Assembly (NCBI GenBank): GCA_963680875.1
Contig: OY804580.1
Span: 109,185,534 to 109,249,533, forward strand
DNA: 64,000 nucleotides
Direction: 5' to 3'
Origin: Bathymodiolus brooksi
Taxonomy: Eukaryota; Mollusca; Bivalvia; Mytilida; Modiolidae
Part shown: positions 1 to 12,900 of the stretch, piece after piece
Layout of the letters: every line of letters begins with the position of its first letter
How positions within the stretch are numbered: the stretch's first letter is position 1
Notes under the pieces: model-generated
Told to the model about the DNA's origin: nothing
Database searches by the model: none
What the model saw: only the letters and a program-made list of their open reading frames with translations
Made by a program: the position numbers and the translations under genes

Positions 1-131
1 TGCTAAGTAACTTTGTGTTTGTTTTGTTTCTGTATCATTCCTATAACAGAATCTTAGACGACCATGGTAAGTAACTTTTGTGTTTGTTTTGTTTCTATAT
101 CATTCCTATAACAGAAACTTAAACAACCATG

Positions 132-178
132 GTAAGTAACTATGTGTTTGTTTTGTTTCTGTATCATTCCTATAACAG
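132..178 (+). other. Intron-like segment of a monomer (representative)
   Basis: This 47-base segment starts GTAAGTAAC, a full match to the +1 to +6 splice donor consensus with G at -1, and ends ATAACAG after a pyrimidine-rich stretch. The next 17 bases (179-195) then lead into another GGTAAGT. The arrangement repeats with every canonical monomer, giving 47/48-base 'introns' and 17-base 'exons'. Variants with CCTCTAACAG contain CTAAC, resembling a branch point, but it lies only a few bases from the AG, closer than a working branch point normally is. Spliced 17-base pieces would cycle through all three frames and meet TAG, so no protein results. Splicing is an inference; only the motif layout is seen. 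Confidence 0.4.
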
Positions 179-182
179 AAAC
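155..182 (+). other. Inverted repeat / hairpin in monomer (representative)
   Basis: GTTTCTGT (155-162) is the exact reverse complement of ACAGAAAC (175-182), with a 12-base spacer. Two further AT pairs could form if one A is bulged, leaving a 7-base loop CATTCCT. The arms occur in most monomers. Variants such as GTTTCTAT, GTTTCTTT and ACAGAAAA break one pair, and I see no matching compensatory change, so the stem is not obviously maintained by selection. Confidence 0.6.
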
Positions 183-190
183 TTAGGCGA

Positions 191-255
191 CCATGGTAAG
201 TAACTTTTGTGTTTGTTTTGTTTCTGTATCATTCCTCTAACAGAAACTTAGACGA
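191..255 (+). repeat. Representative 65-bp monomer
   Basis: Example of the long class, with AACTTTTGTG after GTAAGT and a CCTCTAACAG variant near the 3' part. Long and short classes are interspersed and often alternate. A 64+65 pair is 129 bases, exactly 43 codons, which is why unusually long open frames appear where the two classes alternate. The CCATGG phase is arbitrary; the array has no natural start. Confidence 0.95.
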
Positions 256-884
256 CCATGGTAAGTAATTATGTGTTTGTTTTGTTTCTGTATCATTCCT
301 ATAACAGAAAATTAGACGACCATAGTATGTAACTTTTTTGTTTGTTTTGTTTCTGTATCATTCCTATAACAGAAACTTAGACGACCTTGGTAAATATCTA
401 AGTGTTTGCCTTGTTTCTTTATCATTCCTATAACAGAAACTTAGACGACCATGGTAAGTAACTTTTGTGTTTGTTTTGTTTCTGTATCATTCCTATAACA
501 GAAACTTAGGCAGCCATGGTAAGTAACTATTTGTTTGTTTTGTTTCTGTATCATTCCTATAACAGAAACTTAGGCAACCATGGTAAGTAACTTTTGTGTT
601 TCATTTGTTTCTGTATCAATCCTATAACAGAAACTTAGACGACAATGGTAAATATCTATGTGTTTGCTTTGTTTCTTTATCATTCCTATAGCAGAAACTT
701 AGACGACCATGGAAAGTAACTTTTATGTTTGTTTTATTTCTGTATCATTCCTCTATCAGAAACTTAGACGACCATGGTAAGTAACAATGTGTTTGTTTTG
801 TTTCTGTATCATTCCTCTAACAGAAACTTAGACGACCATGGTAAGTAACTATGTGTTTGTTTTGTTTCTGTATCATTCCTCTAT

Positions 885-3800
885 CAGAAACTTAGACGAC
901 CATGGTAAGTAACTATGTGTTTGTTTTGTTTCTGTATCATTCCTATAACAGAAACCTAGACGACCATGGTAAGTAACTATGTGTTTGTTTTGTTTCTGTG
1001 TCATTCCTATAACAGAAACTTAGGCGACCATGGTAAGTAACTTTTGTGTTTGTTTTGTTTCTGTATCATTCCTCTAACTGAAACTTAGACGACCATGGTA
1101 AGTAACTTTGTGTTTGTTTTGTTTCTGTATCATTCCTATAACAGAAAATTAGACGACCATAGTATGTAACTTTTTTGGTTGTTTTGTTTCTGTATCATTC
1201 CTATAACAGAAACTTAGACAACCATGGTAAGTAATTTTGTGTTTGTTTTGTTTCTGTATCATTTCTATAACAGAAACTTTAACAGCCATGCTAAGTAACT
1301 TTGTGTTTGTTTTGTTTCTGTATCTATCCTATAACAGAATATTAGACGACCATGGTAAGTAACTTTTGTGTTTGTTTTGTTTCTATATCATTCCTATAAC
1401 AGAAACTTAAACAACCGTGGTAAGTAACTATGTGTTTGTTTTGTTTCTGTATCATTCCTATAACAGAAACCTAAACAACCATGGAAAGTAACTTTTATGT
1501 TTGTTTTGTTTCTGTATCATTCCTCTAACAGAAACTTAGACGACCATGGTAAGTAACTATGTGTTTATTTTGTTTCTGTATCATTCCTATAACAGAAAAT
1601 TAGACGACCATAGTATGTAACATTTGTGTTTGTTTTGTTTCTGTATCATTCCTATAACAGAAACTTAGGCAACCATGGTAAGTAACTCTTGTGTTTGTTT
1701 TGTTTCTGTATCATTCCTATAACAGAATCTTAGACGACCATGGTAAGTAACTTTTGTGTTTGTTTTGTTTCTATATCATTCCTATAACAGAAACTTAAAC
1801 AACCATGGTAAGTAACTATGTGTTTGTTTTGTTTCTGTATCATTCCTATAACAGAAACTTAGGCGACCATGGTAAGTAACTTTTGTGTTTGTTTTGTTTC
1901 TGTATCATTCCTCTAACAGAAACTTAGACGACCATGGTAAGTAATTATGTGTTTGTTTTGTTTCTGTATCATTCCTATAACAGAAAATTAGACGACCTTA
2001 GTATGTAACTTTTTTGTTTGTTTTGTTTCTGTATCATTCCTATAACAGAAACTTAGACGACCTTGGTAAATATCTAAGTGTTTGCCTTGTTTCTTTATCA
2101 TTCCTATAACAGAAATGTAGACGACTATGGTAAGTAACTTTTGTGTTTGTTTTGTTTCTGTATCATTCCTATAACAGAAACTTAGGCAGCCATGGTAAGT
2201 AACTATGTGTTTGTTTTGTTTCTGTATCATTCCTATAACAGAAACTTAGGCGACCATGGTAAGTAACTTTTGTGTTTGTTTTGTTTCTGTATCATTCCTC
2301 TAACAGAAACTTAGACGACCATGGTAAGTAATTATGTGTTTGTTTTGTTTCTGTATCATTCCTATAACAGAAAATTAGACGACCTTAGTATGTAACTTTT
2401 TTGTTTGTTTTGTTTCTGTATCATTCCTATAACAGAAACTTAGACGACCTTGGTAAATATCTAAGTGTTTGCCTTGTTTCTTTATCATTCCTATAACAGA
2501 AATTTAGACGACCATGGTAAGTAACTTTTGTGTTTGTTTTGTTTCTGTATCATTCCTATAACAGAAACTTAGGCAGCCATGGTAAGTAACTATGTGTTTG
2601 TTTTGTTTCTGTATCATTCCTATAACAGAAACTTAGGCAACCATGGTAAGTAACTTTTGTGTTTGATTTGTTTCTGTATCAATCCTATAACAGAAACTTA
2701 GACGACAATGGTAAATATCTATGTGTTTGCTTTGTTTCTTTATCATTCCTATAGCAGAAACTTAGACGACCATGGAAAGTAACTTTTATGTTTGTTTTAT
2801 TTCTGTATCATTCCTCTATCAGAAACTTAGACGACCATGGTAAGTAACAATGTGTTTGTTTTGTTTCTGTATCATTCCTCTAACAGAAACTTAGACGACC
2901 ATGGTAAGTAACTATGTGTTTGATTTGTTTCTGTATCATTCCTATAACAGAAACTTAGACGACCATGGTAAGTAACTATGTGTTTGTTTTGTTTCTGTAT
3001 CATTCCTATAACAGAAACCTAGACGACCATGGTAAGTAACTATGTGTTTGTTTTGTTTCTGTATCATTCCTATAACAGAAACTTAGGCGACCATGGTAAG
3101 TAACTTTGTGTTTGTTTTGTTTCTGTATCATTCCTCTAACAGAAACTTAGGCGACCATGGTAAGTAACTTTTTTGTTTGTTTTGTTTCTGTATCATTCCT
3201 ATAACAGAAACTTAGACAACAATGGTAAGTAACTTTTGTGTTTGTTTTGTTTCTGTATCATTCCTATAACAGAAACTTAGACGACCATGGTTAGTAACTA
3301 TGTGTTTGTTTTGTTTCTGTATCATTCCTATAACAGAAGCTTAGGCGACCATGGTAAGTAACTTTTGTGTTTGTTTTGTTTCTGTATCATTCCTCTAACA
3401 GAAACTTAGACGACCATGGTAAGTAACTACGTGTTTGTTTTGTTTCTGAATCATTCCTATAACAGAAACTTAGAAGACCATGGTAAGTAACTATTCGTTG
3501 GTTTTGTTTCTGTATCATTCCTATAACAGAAGATTAGACGACCATAGTATGTAACTTTTGTGTTTGTTTTGTTTCTGAATCATTCCTATAACAGAAACTT
3601 AGACTACCTTGGTAAGTAACTATTTGTTTGTTTTGTTTCTGTATCATTCCTATAACAGAAAATTAGACGACCATGGTATGTAACTTTTTTGTTTGTTTTG
3701 TTTCTGTATCATTCCTATAACAGAAACCTAAACAACCATGGAAAGTAACTTTTATGTTTGTTTTGTTTCTGTATCATTCCTCTAACAGAAACTTAGACGA

Positions 3801-4237
3801 CCATGGTAAGTAACTATGTGTTTATTTTGTTTCTGTATCATTCCTATAACAGAAAATTAGACGACCATAGTATGTAACTTTTGTGTTTGTTTTGTTTCTG
3901 TATCATTCCTATAACAGAAACTTAGGCAACCATGGTAAGTAACTCTTGTGTTTAATTTGTTTCTGTATCATTCCTATAGCAGAAACTTAGGCAACCATGG
4001 TAAGTAACTTTTGTGTTTGTTTTGTTTCTGTATCAATCCTATAGCAGAAACTTAGGCGACAATGGTAAATATCTAAGTGTTTGCCTTGTTTCTTTATCAT
4101 TCCTATAACAGAAACTTAGACGACCATGGTAAGTAACTTTTGTGTTTGTTTTGTTTCTGTATCATTCCTCTAACAGAAACTTAGACGACCATGGTAAGTA
4201 ACTATGTGTTTGTTTTGTTTCTGTATCATTCCTATAA
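885..4237 (+). repeat. HOR unit A1, 3353 bp (about 52 monomers)
   Basis: First unit of a direct duplication. Markers repeat at exactly 3353 bases: CATGCTAAG of the ATCTATCC monomer (1288 and 4641), CTATTCGTTGG (3491 and 6844), and the AGAAATGTAG monomer near 2113 and 5467. The left boundary is approximate, between 800 and 885, because flanking monomers differ by only a few bases. Private markers are ATCTATCC, GTTTAATTTG and TATTCGTTGG. Confidence 0.85.
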
Positions 4238-7200
4238 CAGAATCTTAGACGACCATGGTAAGTAACTATGTGTTTGTTTTGTTTCTGTATCATTCCTATA
4301 ACAGAAACCTAGACGACCATGGTAAGTAACTATGTGTTTGTTTTGTTTCTGTGTCATTCCTATAACAGAAACTTAGGCGACCATGGTAAGTAACTTTTGT
4401 GTTTGTTTTGTTTCTGTATCATTCCTCTAACTGAAACTTAGACGACCATGGTAAGTAACTTTGTGTTTGTTTTGTTTCTGTATCATTCCTATAACAGAAA
4501 ATTAGACGACCATAGTATGTAACTTTTTTGGTTGTTTTGTTTCTGTATCATTCCTATAACAGAAACTTAGACAACCATGGTAAGTAATTTTGTGTTTGTT
4601 TTGTTTCTGTATCATTTCTATAACAGAAACTTTAACAGCCATGCTAAGTAACTTTGTGTTTGTTTTGTTTCTGTATCTATCCTATAACAGAATATTAGAC
4701 GACCATGGTAAGTAACTTTTGTGTTTGTTTTGTTTCTATATCATTCCTATAACAGAAACTTAAACAACCGTGGTAAGTAACTATGTGTTTGTTTTGTTTC
4801 TGTATCATTCCTATAACAGAAACCTAAACAACCATGGAAAGTAACTTTTATGTTTGTTTTGTTTCTGTATCATTCCTCTAACAGAAACTTAGACGACCAT
4901 GGTAAGTAACTATGTGTTTATTTTGTTTCTGTATCATTCCTATAACAGAAAATTAGACGACCATAGTATGTAACTTTTGTGTTTGTTTTGTTTCTGTATC
5001 ATTCCTATAACAGAAACTTAGGCAACCATGGTAAGTAACTCTTGTGTTTGTTTTGTTTCTGTATCATTCCTATAACAGAATCTTAGACGACCATGGTAAG
5101 TAACTTTTGTGTTTGTTTTGTTTCTATATCATTCCTATAACAGAAACTTAAACAACCATGGTAAGTAACTATGTGTTTGTTTTGTTTCTGTATCATTCCT
5201 ATAACAGAAACTTAGGCGACCATGGTAAGTAACTTTTGTGTTTGTTTTGTTTCTGTATCATTCCTCTAACAGAAACTTAGACGACCATGGTAAGTAATTA
5301 TGTGTTTGTTTTGTTTCTGTATCATTCCTATAACAGAAAATTAGACGACCTTAGTATGTAACTTTTTTGTTTGTTTTGTTTCTGTATCATTCCTATAACA
5401 GAAACTTAGACGACCTTGGTAAATATCTAAGTGTTTGCCTTGTTTCTTTATCATTCCTATAACAGAAATGTAGACGACTATGGTAAGTAACTTTTGTGTT
5501 TGTTTTGTTTCTGTATCATTCCTATAACAGAAACTTAGGCAGCCATGGTAAGTAACTATGTGTTTGTTTTGTTTCTGTATCATTCCTATAACAGAAACTT
5601 AGGCGACCATGGTAAGTAACTTTTGTGTTTGTTTTGTTTCTGTATCATTCCTCTAACAGAAACTTAGACGACCATGGTAAGTAATTATGTGTTTGTTTTG
5701 TTTCTGTATCATTCCTATAACAGAAAATTAGACGACCTTAGTATGTAACTTTTTTGTTTGTTTTGTTTCTGTATCATTCCTATAACAGAAACTTAGACGA
5801 CCTTGGTAAATATCTAAGTGTTTGCCTTGTTTCTTTATCATTCCTATAACAGAAATTTAGACGACCATGGTAAGTAACTTTTGTGTTTGTTTTGTTTCTG
5901 TATCATTCCTATAACAGAAACTTAGGCAGCCATGGTAAGTAACTATGTGTTTGTTTTGTTTCTGTATCATTCCTATAACAGAAACTTAGGCAACCATGGT
6001 AAGTAACTTTTGTGTTTGATTTGTTTCTGTATCAATCCTATAACAGAAACTTAGACGACAATGGTAAATATCTATGTGTTTGCTTTGTTTCTTTATCATT
6101 CCTATAGCAGAAACTTAGACGACCATGGAAAGTAACTTTTATGTTTGTTTTATTTCTGTATCATTCCTCTATCAGAAACTTAGACGACCATGGTAAGTAA
6201 CAATGTGTTTGTTTTGTTTCTGTATCATTCCTATAACAGAAACTTAGACGACCATGGTAAGTAACTATGTGTTTGATTTGTTTCTGTATCATTCCTATAA
6301 CAGAAACTTAGACGACCATGGTAAGTAACTATGTGTTTGTTTTGTTTCTGTATCATTCCTATAACAGAAACCTAGACGACCATGGTAAGTGACTATGTGT
6401 TTGTTTTGTTTCTGTATCATTCCTATAACAGAAACTTAGGCGACCATGGTAAGTAACTTTGTGTTTGTTTTGTTTCTGTATCATTCCTCTAACAGAAACT
6501 TAGGCGACCATGGTAAGTAACTTTTTTGTTTGTTTTGTTTCTGTATCATTCCTATAACAGAAACTTAGACAACAATGGTAAGTAACTTTTGTGTTTGTTT
6601 TGTTTCTGTATCATTCCTATAACAGAAACTTAGACGACCATGGTTAGTAACTATGTGTTTGTTTTGTTTCTGTATCATTCCTATAACAGAAGCTTAGGCG
6701 ACCATGGTAAGTAACTTTTGTGTTTGTTTTGTTTCTGTATCATTCCTCTAACAGAAACTTAGACGACCATGGTAAGTAACTACGTGTTTGTTTTGTTTCT
6801 GAATCATTCCTATAACAGAAACTTAGAAGACCATGGTAAGTAACTATTCGTTGGTTTTGTTTCTGTATCATTCCTATAACAGAAGATTAGACGACCATAG
6901 TATGTAACTTTTGTGTTTGTTTTGTTTCTGAATCATTCCTATAACAGAAACTTAGACTACCTTGGTAAGTAACTATTTGTTTGTTTTGTTTCTGTATCAT
7001 TCCTATAACAGAAAATTAGACGACCATGGTATGTAACTTTTTTGTTTGTTTTGTTTCTGTATCATTCCTATAACAGAAACCTAAACAACCATGGAAAGTA
7101 ACTTTTATGTTTGTTTTGTTTCTGTATCATTCCTCTAACAGAAACTTAGACGACCATGGTAAGTAACTATGTGTTTATTTTGTTTCTGTATCATTCCTAT

Positions 7201-7594
7201 AACAGAAAATTAGACGACCATAGTATGTAACTTTTGTGTTTGTTTTGTTTCTGTATCATTCCTATAACAGAAACTTAGGCAACCATGGTAAGTAACTCTT
7301 GTGTTTAATTTGTTTCTGTATCATTCCTATAGCAGAAACTTAGGCAACCATGGTAAGTAACTTTTGTGTTTGTTTTGTTTCTGTATCAATCCTATAGCAG
7401 AAACTTAGGCGACAATGGTAAATATCTAAGTGTTTGCCTTGTTTCTTTATCATTCCTATAACAGAAACTTAGACGACCATGGTAAGTAACTTTTGTGTTT
7501 GTTTTGTTTCTGTATCATTCCTATAACAGAAACTTAGGCAGCCATGGTAAGTAACTATGTGTTTGTTTTGTTTCTGTATCATTCCTATAACAGA
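4238..7594 (+). repeat. HOR unit A2, tandem copy of A1
   Basis: Follows A1 at a 3353-base offset with only isolated substitutions. An example is CCTATAAC near 6230 where A1 has CCTCTAAC near 2880. The copy ends near 7594, where the monomer order jumps back to material seen 1870 bases earlier. Its second part is therefore also the first unit of the next duplication. Confidence 0.85.
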
Positions 7595-9464
7595 AAATTA
7601 GACGACCTTAGTATGTAACTTTTTTGTTTGTTTTGTTTCTGTATCATTCCTATAACAGAAACTTAGACGACCTTGGTAAATATCTAAGTGTTTGCCTTGT
7701 TTCTTTATCATTCCTATAACAGAAATTTAGACGACCATGGTAAGTAACTTTTGTGTTTGTTTTGTTTCTGTATCATTCCTATAACAGAAACTTAGGCAGC
7801 CATGGTAAGTAACTATGTGTTTGTTTTGTTTCTGTATCATTCCTATAACAGAAACTTAGGCAACCATGGTAAGTAACTTTTGTGTTTGATTTGTTTCTGT
7901 ATCAATCCTATAACAGAAACTTAGACGACAATGGTAAATATCTATGTGTTTGCTTTGTTTCTTTATCATTCCTATAGCAGAAACTTAGACGACCATGGAA
8001 AGTAACTTTTATGTTTGTTTTATTTCTGTATCATTCCTCTATCAGAAACTTAGACGACCATGGTAAGTAACAATGTGTTTGTTTTGTTTCTGTATCATTC
8101 CTATAACAGAAACTTAGACGACCATGGTAAGTAACTATGTGTTTGATTTGTTTCTGTATCATTCCTATAACAGAAACTTAGACGACCATGGTAAGTAACT
8201 ATGTGTTTGTTTTGTTTCTGTATCATTCCTATAACAGAAACCTAGACGACCATGGTAAGTAACTATGTGTTTGTTTTGTTTCTGTATCATTCCTATAACA
8301 GAAACTTAGGCGACCATGGTAAGTAACTTTGTGTTTGTTTTGTTTCTGTATCATTCCTCTAACAGAAACTTAGGCGACCATGGTAAGTAACTTTTTTGTT
8401 TGTTTTGTTTCTGTATCATTCCTATAACAGAAACTTAGACAACAATGGTAAGTAACTTTTGTGTTTGTTTTGTTTCTGTATCATTCCTATAACAGAAACT
8501 TAGACGACCATGGTTAGTAACTATGTGTTTGTTTTGTTTCTGTATCATTCCTATAACAGAAGCTTAGGCGACCATGGTAAGTAACTTTTGTGTTTGTTTT
8601 GTTTCTGTATCATTCCTCTAACAGAAACTTAGACGACCATGGTAAGTAACTACGTGTTTGTTTTGTTTCTGAATCATTCCTATAACAGAAACTTAGAAGA
8701 CCATGGTAAGTAACTATTCGTTGGTTTTGTTTCTGTATCATTCCTATAACAGAAGATTAGACGACCATAGTATGTAACTTTTGTGTTTGTTTTGTTTCTG
8801 AATCATTCCTATAACAGAAACTTAGACTACCTTGGTAAGTAACTATTTGTTTGTTTTGTTTCTGTATCATTCCTATAACAGAAAATTAGACGACCATGGT
8901 ATGTAACTTTTTTGTTTGTTTTGTTTCTGTATCATTCCTATAACAGAAACCTAAACAACCATGGAAAGTAACTTTTATGTTTGTTTTGTTTCTGTATCAT
9001 TCCTCTAACAGAAACTTAGACGACCATGGTAAGTAACTATGTGTTTATTTTGTTTCTGTATCATTCCTATAACAGAAAATTAGACGACCATAGTATGTAA
9101 CTTTTGTGTTTGTTTTGTTTCTGTATCATTCCTATAACAGAAACTTAGGCAACCATGGTAAGTAACTCTTGTGTTTAATTTGTTTCTGTATCATTCCTAT
9201 AGCAGAAACTTAGGCAACCATGGTAAGTAACTTTTGTGTTTGTTTTGTTTCTGTATCAATCCTATAGCAGAAACTTAGGCGACAATGGTAAATATCTAAG
9301 TGTTTGCCTTGTTTCTTTATCATTCCTATAACAGAAACTTAGACGACCATGGTAAGTAACTTTTGTGTTTGTTTTGTTTCTGTATCATTCCTATAACAGA
9401 AACTTAGGCAGCCATGGTAAGTAACTATGTGTTTGTTTTGTTTCTGTATCATTCCTATAACAGA
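7595..9464 (+). repeat. Tandem duplication, 1870 bp (29 monomers) of 5725-7594
   Basis: GACGACCTTAGTATG at 5731 recurs at 7601, and CTATTCG at 6844 recurs at 8714, both exactly 1870 bases apart. The jump lies within one monomer around 7565-7595, where a CAGCC-type monomer is followed directly by AAAATTAGACGACCTTAG. At 9465 the copy returns to GGCAACC-type sequence. Only part of the larger unit was duplicated. Confidence 0.85.
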
Positions 9465-9907
9465 AACTTAGGCAACCATGGTAAGTAACTTTTGTGTTTG
9501 TTTTGTTTCTGTATCAATCCTATAGCAGAAACTTAGACGACAATGGTAAATATCTATGTGCTTGCTTTGTTTCTTTATCATTCCTATAACAGAATCTTAG
9601 ACGACCATGGTAAGTAACTATGTGTTTGTTTTGTTTCTGTATCATTCCTATAACAGAAACCTAGACGACCATGGTAAGTAACTATGTGTTTGTTTTGTTT
9701 CTGTGTCATTCCTATAACAGAAACTTAGGCGACCATGGTAAGTAACTTTTGTGTTTGTTTTGTTTCTGTATCATTCCTCTAACTGAAACTTAGACGACCA
9801 TGGTAAGTAACTTTGTGTTTGTTTTGTTTCTGTATCATTCCTATAACAGAAAATTAGACGACCATAGTATGTAACTTTTTTGATTGTTTTGTTTCTGTAT
9901 CATTCCT
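9465..9907 (+). repeat. Linking segment with GTGCTTGC monomer
   Basis: Short stretch of about seven monomers including a rare GTGCTTGCTTTG variant (9558-9569) also found near 14267 and 18072. Here the GTGTCATTCC monomer is preceded by an AAACCTAG monomer that is missing at the two later sites, a one-monomer difference. Near 9890 it carries TTTTTTGATTG, then joins a copy of the 3.3-kb position of unit A1. Confidence 0.75.
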
Positions 9908-12900
9908 ATAACAGAAGCTTAGGCGACCATGGTAAGTAACTTTTGTGTTTGTTTTGTTTCTGTATCATTCCTCTAACAGAAACTTAGACGACCATGGTAA
10001 GTAACTACGTGTTTGTTTTGTTTCTGAATCATTCCTATAACAGAAACTTAGAAGACCATGGTAAGTAACTATTCGTTGGTTTTGTTTCTGTATCATTCCT
10101 ATAACAGAAGATTAGACGACCATAGTATGTAACTTTTGTGTTTGTTTTGTTTCTGAATCATTCCTATAACAGAAACTTAGACTACCTTGGTAAGTAACTA
10201 TTTGTTTGTTTTGTTTCTGTATCATTCCTATAACAGAAAATTAGACGACCATGGTATGTAACTTTTTTGTTTGTTTTGTTTCTGTATCATTCCTATAACA
10301 GAAACCTAAACAACCATGGAAAGTAACTTTTATGTTTGTTTTGTTTCTGTATCATTCCTCTAACAGAAACTTAGACGACCATGGTAAGTAACTATGTGTT
10401 TATTTTGTTTCTGTATCATTCCTATAACAGAAAATTAGACGACCATAGTATGTAACTTTTGTGTTTGTTTTGTTTCTGTATCATTCCTATAACAGAAACT
10501 TAGGCAACCATGGTAAGTAACTCTTGTGTTTAATTTGTTTCTGTATCATTCCTATAGCAGAAACTTAGGCAACCATGGTAAGTAACTTTTGTGTTTGTTT
10601 TGTTTCTGTATCAATCCTATAGCAGAAACTTAGGCGACAATGGTAAATATCTAAGTGTTTGCCTTGTTTCTTTATCATTCCTATAACAGAAACTTAGACG
10701 ACCATGGTAAGTAACTTTTGTGTTTGTTTTGTTTCTGTATCATTCCTCTAACAGAAACTTAGACGACCATGGTAAGTAACTATGTGTTTGTTTTGTTTCT
10801 GTATCATTCCTATAACAGAATCTTAGACGACCATGGTAAGTAACTATGTGTTTGTTTTGTTTCTGTATCATTCCTATAACAGAAACCTAGACGACCATGG
10901 TAAGTAACTATGTGTTTGTTTTGTTTCTGTGTCATTCCTATAACAGAAACTTAGGCGACCATGGTAAGTAACTTTTGTGTTTGTTTTGTTTCTGTATCAT
11001 TCCTCTAACTGAAACTTAGACGACCATGGTAAGTAACTTTGTGTTTGTTTTGTTTCTGTATCATTCCTATAACAGAAAATTAGACGACCATAGTATGTAA
11101 CTTTTTTGGTTGTTTTGTTTCTGTATCATTCCTATAACAGAAACTTAGACAACCATGGTAAGTAATTTTGTGTTTGTTTTGTTTCTGTATCATTTCTATA
11201 ACAGAAACTTTAACAGCCATGCTAAGTAACTTTGTGTTTGTTTTGTTTCTGTATCTATCCTATAACAGAATATTAGACGACCATGGTAAGTAACTTTTGT
11301 GTTTGTTTTGTTTCTATATCATTCCTATAACAGAAACTTAAACAACCGTGGTAAGTAACTATGTGTTTGTTTTGTTTCTGTATCATTCCTATAACAGAAA
11401 CCTAAACAACCATGGAAAGTAACTTTTATGTTTGTTTTGTTTCTGTATCATTCCTCTAACAGAAACTTAGACGACCATGGTAAGTAACTATGTGTTTATT
11501 TTGTTTCTGTATCATTCCTATAACAGAAAATTAGACGACCATAGTATGTAACTTTTGTGTTTGTTTTGTTTCTGTATCATTCCTATAACAGAAACTTAGG
11601 CAACCATGGTAAGTAACTCTTGTGTTTGTTTTGTTTCTGTATCATTCCTATAACAGAATCTTAGACGACCATGGTAAGTAACTTTTGTGTTTGTTTTGTT
11701 TCTATATCATTCCTATAACAGAAACTTAAACAACCATGGTAAGTAACTATGTGTTTGTTTTGTTTCTGTATCATTCCTATAACAGAAACTTAGGCGACCA
11801 TGGTAAGTAACTTTTGTGTTTGTTTTGTTTCTGTATCATTCCTCTAACAGAAACTTAGACGACCATGGTAAGTAATTATGTGTTTGTTTTGTTTCTGTAT
11901 CATTCCTATAACAGAAAATTAGACGACCTTAGTATGTAACTTTTTTGTTTGTTTTGTTTCTGTATCATTCCTATAACAGAAACTTAGACGACCTTGGTAA
12001 ATATCTAAGTGTTTGCCTTGTTTCTTTATCATTCCTATAACAGAAATGTAGACGACTATGGTAAGTAACTTTTGTGTTTGTTTTGTTTCTGTATCATTCC
12101 TATAACAGAAACTTAGGCAGCCATGGTAAGTAACTATGTGTTTGTTTTGTTTCTGTATCATTCCTATAACAGAAACTTAGGCGACCATGGTAAGTAACTT
12201 TTGTGTTTGTTTTGTTTCTGTATCATTCCTCTAACAGAAACTTAGACGACCATGGTAAGTAATTATGTGTTTGTTTTGTTTCTGTATCATTCCTATAACA
12301 GAAAATTAGACGACCTTAGTATGTAACTTTTTTGTTTGTTTTGTTTCTGTATCATTCCTATAACAGAAACTTAGACGACCTTGGTAAATATCTAAGTGTT
12401 TGCCTTGTTTCTTTATCATTCCTATAACAGAAATTTAGACGACCATGGTAAGTAACTTTTGTGTTTGTTTTGTTTCTGTATCATTCCTATAACAGAAACT
12501 TAGGCAGCCATGGTAAGTAACTATGTGTTTGTTTTGTTTCTGTATCATTCCTATAACAGAAACTTAGGCAACCATGGTAAGTAACTTTTGTGTTTGATTT
12601 GTTTCTGTATCAATCCTATAACAGAAACTTAGACGACAATGGTAAATATCTATGTGTTTGCTTTGTTTCTTTATCATTCCTATAGCAGAAACTTAGACGA
12701 CCATGGAAAGTAACTTTTATGTTTGTTTTATTTCTGTATCATTCCTCTATCAGAAACTTAGACGACCATGGTAAGTAACAATGTGTTTGTTTTGTTTCTG
12801 TATCATTCCTCTAACAGAAACTTAGACGACCATGGTAAGTAACTATGTGTTTGATTTGTTTCTGTATCATTCCTATAACAGAAACTTAGACGACCATGGT

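Larger units (their letters stand above)
127..190 (+). repeat. Representative 64-bp monomer
   Basis: Chosen as a clean example of the short class, phased from CCATGG to the base before the next CCATGG. After GTAAGTAAC it has TATGTG, one base less than the TTTTGTG of the long class. Short monomers also occur with TTTGTG or TACGTG at this place. The rest is shared with the long class: G/T tract, GTTTCTGT, ATCATTCC, TATA, ACAGAAAC, then TTAGGCGA. The class is set by this single length difference, so it can be scored directly in any copy. Confidence 0.95.
1..884 (+). repeat. Partial HOR unit at window start
   Basis: From TGCTAAG at base 1, the order of monomer variants follows the stretch starting at 24764 (offset 24763), including the rare GTTTCATTTG monomer at 598 and 25361. 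Similarity to that distant unit continues past 884 with scattered differences up to about 1.3 kb, where the 26-kb copy has two extra monomers. It therefore belongs to the lineage that dominates domain B, whereas the following kilobases are closest to their own tandem neighbour. Confidence 0.7.

Noticed and set aside
163..174. ATTCC motif as in human satellites II/III
   Set aside because: ATTCC appears once per monomer, not as a pentamer series, so there is no relation to that satellite family.
1988..2230. 80-codon minus-strand open frame, repeated at 5341, 11919 and 15725
   Set aside because: The frame lies wholly in satellite monomers and repeats itself every 43 codons because a 64+65-bp pair is 129 bases. 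It is present only where the two classes alternate without a stop, and its copies are HOR copies. No domain, no promoter, no independent conservation.
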